27,626 nucleotides of DNA, taken from contig SXKQ01000025.1 of NCBI GenBank assembly GCA_005778045.1, positions 1 through 27,626 on the forward strand. Reading direction: 5' to 3'. The stretch comes from Planctomycetia bacterium (GTDB lineage Bacteria; Planctomycetota; UBA1135; GCA-002686595). Below the pieces are notes generated by a model. It was not told where the DNA came from. It ran no database searches and saw only the letters and a list, made by a program, of their open reading frames with translations. Below are positions 22,114-27,626 of this stretch, piece by piece. Each line of letters opens with the position of its first letter. Within the stretch, counting starts at the first letter, position 1. The position numbers were made by a program, and so were the translations under genes.

Positions 22114-23503
22114 AGTCGCGCACGACTCGGCCGTGTACGTCGGTAAGCCGCATGTCGCGACCGCCAAAGCGCAGCGTGAGCCGACGGTGATCCCAGCCCA
22201 TCAAGTGCAGCATGGTGGCGTGCAGGTCGTGGAGCTCGCACTTGCCCTCGACGGCCTTGTAGCCGAACTCGTCCGTCGCGCCATGCACGTGACCGCCCTT
22301 CACGCCGCCGCCGGCGAGCCACACGCTGAAGCCGTGCGGATTGTGGTCGCGACCATTCGAGCCCTGCGCAAACGGCGTGCGTCCGAACTCGCCGGCCCAC
22401 ACGATGAGCGTCGAGTCGAGCAAGCCACGCTGCTCTAAGTCCTCGAGCAGTGCCGCGATCGGCTTGTCGACCGCGCGCGCGTTGTCGCGATGTCCGACCT
22501 CGAGATCGGAGTGCTGGTCCCAGCGATCCTGTCCCACCGGCACCATGGAGAGCTCGATGAAGGGCACGCCGCGCTCGACCATGCGGCGCGCGAGCAGACA
22601 CTGGCGCGCGTAGGTCCGCGTCGGCTCGTACTCGTCGTCGCAGCCGTACGCCCGGCGCACGGATTCCGGCTCGTCGTCGAGCCGCACGAGCTCCGGCACC
22701 GCAGCCTGCATGCGGAACGCCTGCTCGGCGTTGTCGATCGCTGCCGCGACCGCCGCATCGGAGGCAGAGCGCTCGAGTAGCGCACGGTCGTGGACCCGCG
22801 CAAAGTCGAGCATGCGGCGCTGACGCTCGGGCGATACGAGCGGCTCGACGAAGGACACACCCGAGCCACGCGGCTTGAGTATCGTCGCTTGGTTGCGCGC
22901 TGGCAGAAAGCCCGCCCCGAAGCACTCGAGTCCACCGGGCGGGATGAGCCCGCCATCGATCACCACGAACCCCGGCAGGTTGCTGGACACGTCGCCCAAG
23001 CCATGTCGCACCCACGCGCCGATGCTCGGCCGGCCAGCAAGTCCTACGCCCGTGTGCAGGAAGTAGTTCGCATTCGTGTGCTCGTTGAATGGACTCGTCA
23101 TCGAGCGCACGACGCACAGTCGATCCGCTTGCTTCGCGAGGTTGGGGAAGAGCGCGCTGATCTCGATTCCGCTCTCTCCATGGCGCGCGAACTCCCACGG
23201 CGATGCAAGCGTCGTTCCGTTGTTGTTGAACTGCGTCGCCTCCATGCGCCCTGGGAAGGGTTGCCCGTTCCAGCGCCGCAGCTCCGGCTTCGGGTCGAAC
23301 GTGTCCATCTGCCCCGGACCGCCGTCCATGTAGAGGAAGATGCACGAGCGAGCCTTCGGGGCGTAGTGACGACCGTCGCGCCGTCCTTCGGACTCCTCGC
23401 ACGCGGAACGAGCGTGGGCGAGCGCCGAGAATGCCGCCGCTCCGAAGCCACAGGCCGCGAGCTGCAGCAGCTGCCGTCGATCCGTGCAGGGTCCGTGACT
23501 CAT
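22103..23503 (-). CDS. DUF1501 protein, Tat-exported
   Basis: This 466-residue protein belongs to the DUF1501 family, an alkaline-phosphatase-like fold abundant in Planctomycetota and normally encoded beside DUF1549/DUF1553 proteins. The N-terminus has a twin-arginine signal (TDRRQLLQLAACGFGAAA). Typical motifs follow: CIFLYMDGGPGQMDTFDPKP, FNEHTNANYFLHTG, IGAWVRHGLG, VWAGEFGRTPFAQG, NGRDHNPHGF and LHDLHATMLHLMGWDH. The metal-binding Asp and His of the fold are in these motifs. The start overlaps the upstream gene's stop (ATGA, 23500-23503), so translation is coupled. The biochemical role of the family is not established. Confidence 0.95.
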   Translation of the reverse strand: MSHGPCTDRRQLLQLAACGFGAAAFSALAHARSACEESEGRRDGRHYAPKARSCIFLYMDGGPGQMDTFDPKPELRRWNGQPFPGRMEATQFNNNGTTLASPWEFARHGESGIEISALFPNLAKQADRLCVVRSMTSPFNEHTNANYFLHTGVGLAGRPSIGAWVRHGLGDVSSNLPGFVVIDGGLIPPGGLECFGAGFLPARNQATILKPRGSGVSFVEPLVSPERQRRMLDFARVHDRALLERSASDAAVAAAIDNAEQAFRMQAAVPELVRLDDEPESVRRAYGCDDEYEPTRTYARQCLLARRMVERGVPFIELSMVPVGQDRWDQHSDLEVGHRDNARAVDKPIAALLEDLEQRGLLDSTLIVWAGEFGRTPFAQGSNGRDHNPHGFSVWLAGGGVKGGHVHGATDEFGYKAVEGKCELHDLHATMLHLMGWDHRRLTLRFGGRDMRLTDVHGRVVRDWLA

Positions 23504-26319
23504 GGCAGGTAGATCGTCTCCTGCGCGAGGAACAGCGCGTGGGCCCAGTCCTGCCACGTCTCGGCACCGGGGCTCTCGCCGAGGAACTCGGCCGCGCGAG
23601 CGAGCTCCTCGGGCCGTGCAGGTCGCGACCACACGCGCCGAATCGCGGCAGCGGTACGTGCCTGCACGTCTCCATCCTGATGCGCGATCCACTCCGCGAA
23701 GCTGCCGGCGAGCTCGCGCACGAAGGGATCGTTCATCAGGGCCAGTCGTTGCGCGGGGACGTTCGACACGCTGCGTCCCCCGCGCGGCGAGTTCGGGATC
23801 GGCAGGTCGAACGCACCGAGGAACGGATCGAGGAAGTTGCGCCGCACTTCGAGGTACAGGCTGCGCACGCCTGCGCCATCCTGAGGGCCGCTCGCTTCCG
23901 GGCGGCCGCGTCCCTGCATGAAGTCGGTGAGACGCGCCGCGACCGGCGGGCCGCCCTCGCGCTCGACGAGTCGCCCGGACGTCGAGAGTAGCGCATCGCG
24001 GATCGACTCGGCCGAGAGTCGTCGCACGGGACGGCGCGAGAGCCGCGTGCCCTGGGGATCGAGCTCTGCGGCCTTCGCGCTCGCGGGCCCGTTGCGCTGT
24101 GCGAACGTGCGCGAGAGCACAAGCTCCTTGGCCAGCGCCTTGAGCGAGCGCTGCTCCCGCAGCCGACACGCGAGCCAGTCGAGCAGCTGTGGATGCGTCG
24201 GCGGCGAGCCGAGCACTCCGAAGTCGTCGGGCGTCGCGACCAGACCGGCACCCATCACGTGGTGCCACACGCGGTTCGCGGCCACGCGCCACGTCAGCGG
24301 ATGCGCAGGATCGACGAGGTCACGGGCGAACTCGAGGCGACGCGAGGCCGACTGGAATCTCGCCTCGACAGGCTCCACGGCCAGTGACGAATATTCGCGC
24401 CGCAGCGCGCCGAGCGCCTCGGGCTCCCCACGCGGCACAAGCTCGCCCGCCGCAGATGGCCGGCCACGCGCGTACAGCGGCGCGTCGCGCCCACTGCCGT
24501 CCTCGCACGCGAGCACCACGACCTGAGCCGGGAAATCGCTCGCGAGCTGCGCCAGTCGGGCGAGCACGTCGCTCACGGGCTGTGCGACGGAATCCTCGTG
24601 CTTGACGGTCGCCTCGCCCACGGCGCGCGCGCTCTTCCAGCTTTCGTCGGTCGGCCCGCTCGCGACCCATGCCAGCTCGGCGAAGCCGTCCCCGTAGTCC
24701 ACGACTTCGAGCCAGCATTCCTCGCCGACGTAGCGCGAGAGGTCGATGTGACGCGTGCGCCACTCGTCGGGATGGTCGAGTTCCTGCTTGTGCGACTCGA
24801 AGAGCAGGTTGCTCTCCTCGCCCATGAAGTAGCCGTCGACGTGCGCCCGGATGTACGCCTTCGCGCCGCGTACGCGCAGCCACAGGTCGCCGCTCTCGAT
24901 CGTGAAGCTCGGCGAGCGCAGCGCGCCGCGAGCGCGCATGAGCAGTCCGCGCGAGCTCGCGGCCGCGACTTCCACTTGCGTCACGGACTTCCCGTCGATC
25001 CCGAGCAACTCTCCCACCGCGATCGGTCGCGCGCCAAAGGCTCCTCCGCTCGCTCGCCAGCCATCGAAGTGTTCACCCCCGAACTGCCAGAGCGCGTTGT
25101 CGGGCGCTCGGCTGGTGATTTCGGAAGCATTCGCGCCCAGCGCCTCGCCGAGCCGTGCACGCAGGCTCTCCGCCTCAGCGAGCGCCGCCGCGGCTCGTCC
25201 GTGCGCGTCGTGCCACGCGTACACGCGGCGTGTGGAGCGCGCGACGCCGAAGAGCGCCGTGTAGTCGCGCTGCGACACGTCGTCGAACTTGTGGTCATGG
25301 CAGCGCGCGCACGAGGCCGTGGTGCCAAGAATCGCCTTGCCCAGCACGTCGATCTGGTTGTCGATGCGCTCCGCCTCGTCGAGGCGCGCGTCGACTGGCG
25401 CATGCGAGGCCTGCATCAACCACCACCAACCCGTCGCAACCTGCGCCTCGTCGCAGCCCGACACTGGATCAACGCGCGGCTCGAGCAAGTCGCCGGCGAC
25501 CTGCTCCATCACGAAGCGGTCGTAGGGCAGGTCGCTGTGCAACGCGCGCACCACCCAGTCGCGCCAGCGCCACGCCTCGCGGATCGCATAGTCGAACTCG
25601 TGTCCGCGCGTCTCCGCATAGCGCATCACATCGAGCCAGTGCCGCGCCCAGTGCTCGGCGCAGGCCCGGTCCGCGAGCATCTCGTCGACGAGGGCCTCGC
25701 GCAGCGCCGCGTCATCGCGCGCGAGAACTTGCGCCAGCCACTCCTCGCGCGGCGGCAGTCCGCGCAGCGCGAAGCTCGCGCGCCGCAGCCACGTGGCAGC
25801 GTCGCAATCTCCCACGGGAACAAGTCCCTCGCGTGCGTGCGACTCCTCGACGAACCGATCGCTCGTGCGCCAAGCCCAGCCCTGCGACGGCGGTGGCGCG
25901 ACGTCCTCGAGCTTCGTCCACGACCAGTGCCGCTCGTACACGGCTCCGGCCTCGATCCAGCGTCGCAGCACGTCGATCTCGCCCGCCGAGAGCGGCTGGT
26001 GCCCCGTCGCCGGCGGCATGCGCTCGTCCGGGTCGTCGCTGAGCACGCGCTGCAAGAGCGCGCTGCGCTCGGGATCGCCCGGCGTCACCGCCGGATCGAG
26101 CCCTTCTTCCGCGCGCAGCGCATCCTCGCGCCGGTCGAGCCGCAGTCCCGCCTTGCGCGACTCCGCATCTGGCCCGTGGCATGTGAAGCAACGCGCCGCG
26201 AGGATCGGCGCGACCTCGCGTGACCACGAGGGGCCCGTGCGCTCCTCACCCGCCGCTCTCAGCGGCCCCGCGACGAGCAAAAGCCCCGCCCCTGTCGCCG
26301 CGATCCACGCGCCTCGCAT
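23500..26319 (-). CDS. Planctomycete cytochrome-c/DUF1549/DUF1553 protein
   Basis: This 939-residue exported protein has a signal peptide (MRGAWIAATGAGLLLVAG) and then a cytochrome-c-like PSCyt1 domain with CFTCH (44-48) and a likely axial Met in MPP (101). A DUF1549 domain (about 155-360) contains HWARHWLDVMRYAETRGHE and a second heme motif CARCHDHK (337-344). A middle part (about 390-600) resembles a carbohydrate- or ligand-binding insert (DLWLRVRGAKAYIRAHVDGY). DUF1553 (about 640-900) shows RVAANRVWHHVMGAGLVATPDDFG and LSAESIRDALL. The pairing with DUF1501 is a Planctomycetota hallmark; roles in electron transfer or polysaccharide handling have been suggested for the class. TAGACT lies 6 nt before ATG 26319. 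Confidence 0.94.
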   Translation of the reverse strand: MRGAWIAATGAGLLLVAGPLRAAGEERTGPSWSREVAPILAARCFTCHGPDAESRKAGLRLDRREDALRAEEGLDPAVTPGDPERSALLQRVLSDDPDERMPPATGHQPLSAGEIDVLRRWIEAGAVYERHWSWTKLEDVAPPPSQGWAWRTSDRFVEESHAREGLVPVGDCDAATWLRRASFALRGLPPREEWLAQVLARDDAALREALVDEMLADRACAEHWARHWLDVMRYAETRGHEFDYAIREAWRWRDWVVRALHSDLPYDRFVMEQVAGDLLEPRVDPVSGCDEAQVATGWWWLMQASHAPVDARLDEAERIDNQIDVLGKAILGTTASCARCHDHKFDDVSQRDYTALFGVARSTRRVYAWHDAHGRAAAALAEAESLRARLGEALGANASEITSRAPDNALWQFGGEHFDGWRASGGAFGARPIAVGELLGIDGKSVTQVEVAAASSRGLLMRARGALRSPSFTIESGDLWLRVRGAKAYIRAHVDGYFMGEESNLLFESHKQELDHPDEWRTRHIDLSRYVGEECWLEVVDYGDGFAELAWVASGPTDESWKSARAVGEATVKHEDSVAQPVSDVLARLAQLASDFPAQVVVLACEDGSGRDAPLYARGRPSAAGELVPRGEPEALGALRREYSSLAVEPVEARFQSASRRLEFARDLVDPAHPLTWRVAANRVWHHVMGAGLVATPDDFGVLGSPPTHPQLLDWLACRLREQRSLKALAKELVLSRTFAQRNGPASAKAAELDPQGTRLSRRPVRRLSAESIRDALLSTSGRLVEREGGPPVAARLTDFMQGRGRPEASGPQDGAGVRSLYLEVRRNFLDPFLGAFDLPIPNSPRGGRSVSNVPAQRLALMNDPFVRELAGSFAEWIAHQDGDVQARTAAAIRRVWSRPARPEELARAAEFLGESPGAETWQDWAHALFLAQETIYLP

Positions 26320-26325
26320 GTCACG

Positions 26326-26331
26326 AGTCTA
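26326..26331 (-). promoter_or_regulatory. Putative -10 element (TAGACT), leaderless spacing
   Basis: On the minus strand TAGACT is followed after 6 nt by ATG 26319, giving a leaderless transcript for the cytochrome-c/DUF1501 operon. No Shine-Dalgarno precedes that ATG. Confidence 0.45.
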
Positions 26332-26461
26332 CCCATGGAGCGCGCAGACCGCTGCACGCCGGACCACGCCCTCTTCGCCTGGACGCGGGCCTCTGCTGCT
26401 GGCGTGTCGTCGCGCGGCCACTACGCCTTCGGTGCCGCTTGAAAACTTCGGGAGTCGTCAG

Positions 26462-27102
26462 ATGAAGATCGCTTTTCTCGGCGCAGGTCAGGTGGGTGGT
26501 GCGCTGGCCGTGGCCCTGTCGCGCGCGGGTCATTCCGTGACGGTCGTAGCTCGCGATGCCACTTCCAAGAGCGTGCGCGAGCTGGCCCATCGCGAGCGGT
26601 CGATCGCGGTCGCGACGCCCTAGGTGCGGTCCGAGCCGCCGAAGTCGCGTTCCTCGACACGCCCTTCGCCGCCGTGATCGAAGTGCTCGCATCGCTCGCG
26701 AGCGCGCTCTCCGGCAAGATCCTCGTCGACTGCACGAGTCCTGTCGGCGCCGGTCTCACGCACGGGCTCAAGAGCGAAGGCTCGGGCTCCGAGGTCGTGC
26801 AGGCCGCCGCGCAGGGAGCGCGCGTCGTGAAAGCCTTCACCATCTACGGCTTCGAGAACTTCGAGCGCGCCCCGGCCGCAGTCGGAGCCGTGCGCCCGGG
26901 CATGTTCTTCTGCGGCAACGACGACGCCGCCAAGAGCACGGTCGCGGCGCTGCTCACCGAGCTCGACTGGGATCCGGTCGACATCGGAGGCCTCGCCCAG
27001 GCGCTGCACCTCGAGCACATCACCCTGCCTTGGATCCGCATGGTCCGGGTCGGCGGCGCCTCCCCGCACACCGTCTGGTCGCGCCTGCCCACCCGCGCCT
27101 AA
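26462..27102 (+). pseudogene. NADPH-dependent F420 reductase-like protein, frameshifted
   Basis: The gene encodes a Rossmann-fold protein of the F420_oxidored (NpdG) type, which binds NADP(H). The first part (MKIAFLGAGQVGGALAVALSRAGHSVTVVARD) has the GxGxxG loop. The second part, in another frame, continues with ALGAVRAAEVAFLDTPFAAV, ILVDCTSPVGAGL, VVKAFTIYGFENF and PWIRMVRVGG. The first frame meets TAG at 26621-26623; the homologous sequence resumes in the -1 frame at or before 26620, so a one-base loss (or two-base gain) lies roughly within 26590-26620. The repaired length is about 213 residues, normal for the family. GGGAG lies about 8 nt before ATG 26462. Whether this genome makes F420 is not visible, so a general NADP oxidoreductase is possible. 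A sequencing indel is as likely as true decay. Confidence 0.82.
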
Positions 27103-27105
27103 CCA

Positions 27106-27132
27106 GCCTGTGGCCTTGCCATGGCCGCAGGC
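27106..27132 (+). terminator. Hairpin immediately after the NpdG-like gene
   Basis: GCCTGTGGCC (27106-27115) pairs with GGCCGCAGGC (27123-27132), ten pairs with one G-T, around a 7-nt loop. It starts 3 nt after the TAA stop. No T-run follows. The rest of the 27103-27352 spacer shows nothing else clear except the promoter-like hexamer near its end. Confidence 0.55.
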
Positions 27133-27337
27133 CGTGCAGTGCGCCGGGGGACACTTCGAGGCGCTTCCAACAGCCCGAGGCTCGTCCAAGCTCCCGCCAC
27201 GGAGCAGCGGCTGGATTCGAGCCGGTCCGCTCGCTGCGTGTGCCTGCGTTCCACCTGCGCCAAGGCCTCTGCTGCTCCCGCGCCTCCTCACCGCCCGGAA
27301 ATGTCCTACGGAGTGTCCGCGACCCGAGCGACCTAAT

Positions 27338-27343
27338 TAGACT
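27338..27343 (+). promoter_or_regulatory. Putative -10 element (TAGACT) of the sulfatase gene
   Basis: TAGACT lies 9 nt before ATG 27353 in the only AT-rich patch of the spacer. It is the same hexamer as before the 26319 start. No Shine-Dalgarno is present. Confidence 0.45.
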
Positions 27344-27352
27344 GCGCCGATC

Positions 27353-27626
27353 ATGAACAGGAAGCACCTCCTCGAACTCTGGCTCTCGAACTTCCGCGGG
27401 TCGCAGCACCTGCGACTGCTCGCGCAATCGTTCCTCGTCGCCTGCGCGCTGTCCGCTCCGGTCGAGGCCGTCTCCCAAGTCGAAGGGGCCCGCATCGTCC
27501 GCGCCGAGCGTGCACAGGAAGCCCCGCGCCCGAACATCGTGGTCATCATGACCGACGACATGGCGCCGATGGACATCTCGGCGTACCACCGCGGCCTCGG
27601 TGCAGTGAACACGCCGAACATCGATC
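27353..27626 (+). CDS. Sulfatase (arylsulfatase family), N-terminal part only
   Basis: The frame is open from ATG 27353 to the window edge (91 codons). A long N-terminal region with a hydrophobic stretch (LLAQSFLVACALSAPVEA) suggests export. It is followed by the sulfatase opening PRPNIVVIMTDDMAPMDIS and NTPNID, where the two aspartates of TDD are metal ligands. The Cys/Ser active-site motif (C/S-x-P-x-R) lies beyond the edge, so activity type cannot be judged. S1-family sulfatases hydrolyse sulfate esters after formylglycine activation; the tandem FGE-like gene 5.3 kb away makes a functional link plausible but unproven. It is the only gene cut at the right edge. Confidence 0.88.
   Translation, partial: MNRKHLLELWLSNFRGSQHLRLLAQSFLVACALSAPVEAVSQVEGARIVRAERAQEAPRPNIVVIMTDDMAPMDISAYHRGLGAVNTPNID

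Noticed and set aside
24598..26223. A 541-codon plus-strand open frame opposite the cytochrome/DUF1549 gene
   Set aside because: The minus-strand protein has two CxxCH motifs and family domains; the opposite frame is low-complexity Arg/Ala.
26674..27102. A separate 142-residue gene starting at GTG 26674
   Set aside because: Family-typical sequence (AAEVAFLDTPF) continues upstream in the same frame, so it is the back half of the frameshifted NpdG-like gene.
27211..27230. A T-arm-like TTCGA stretch suggesting a tRNA
   Set aside because: The flanking five-base stems do not pair and no acceptor, D or anticodon stem can be built around it.

Overview
The window is about 27.6 kb of GC-rich bacterial DNA with strong G/C third-position bias. 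It most likely comes from a Planctomycetota chromosome. The main evidence is a secreted cytochrome-c/DUF1549/DUF1553 protein translationally coupled to a Tat-exported DUF1501 protein, next to tandem FGE-sulfatase domains and a sulfatase; this combination is typical of that phylum. The assignment is inferred from gene content only. I found no rRNA, tRNA, CRISPR array, transposase or integrase.

Region 1 (1-6630, + strand) is a tightly packed heme operon: hemL (5' end missing), a membrane histidine kinase, an OmpR/PhoB-type regulator, hemE, hemN and hemY. Junctions are 1-4 nt gaps or 4-nt overlaps, so the two-component system sits inside the heme pathway. A 10-bp hairpin (6658-6693) separates the operon from the convergent neighbour.

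Region 2 (6713-11192, - strand) encodes two secreted amidohydrolase-fold proteins. One keeps metal-binding histidines; its upstream partner has lost them and carries a Lys/Glu-rich linker plus an extra C-terminal domain. Region 3 (11314-14576, + strand) holds an EamA-type transporter, a SufT-like DUF59 protein, a hairpin-rich spacer with a C10 run, and a lipoprotein built of Leu-Trp-Pro-Leu-like repeats.

Region 4 (14573-17986, - strand) holds a TPR protein, a damaged histidine kinase, a CheY-like receiver, a CBS-pair protein and a GT2 glycosyltransferase. Region 5 (18081-20271, + strand) holds an MHS-type MFS transporter and an M14-like metallopeptidase. Region 6 (20287-26319, - strand) holds the planctomycete-style PSD1, DUF1501 and tandem FGE-like genes. 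Region 7 (26462-27626, + strand) holds a frameshifted NpdG-like reductase and the start of a sulfatase.

Two cross-cutting patterns stand out. First, three conserved genes are broken: hemL by an in-frame TAG, the kinase at 16649-17593 by an in-frame TAG plus probable compensating frameshifts, and the NpdG-like gene by one frameshift. TAG ends several intact genes here, so sequence error or gene decay is likelier than recoding. Second, most first genes lack a Shine-Dalgarno sequence and carry a TAnnCT or TAnnnT hexamer shortly before the start codon, as expected for leaderless or very short-leader transcripts, whereas several operon-internal genes have clear Shine-Dalgarno sequences. No gap longer than 300 bases lacks a gene; the largest are 27103-27352 and 12735-12974.
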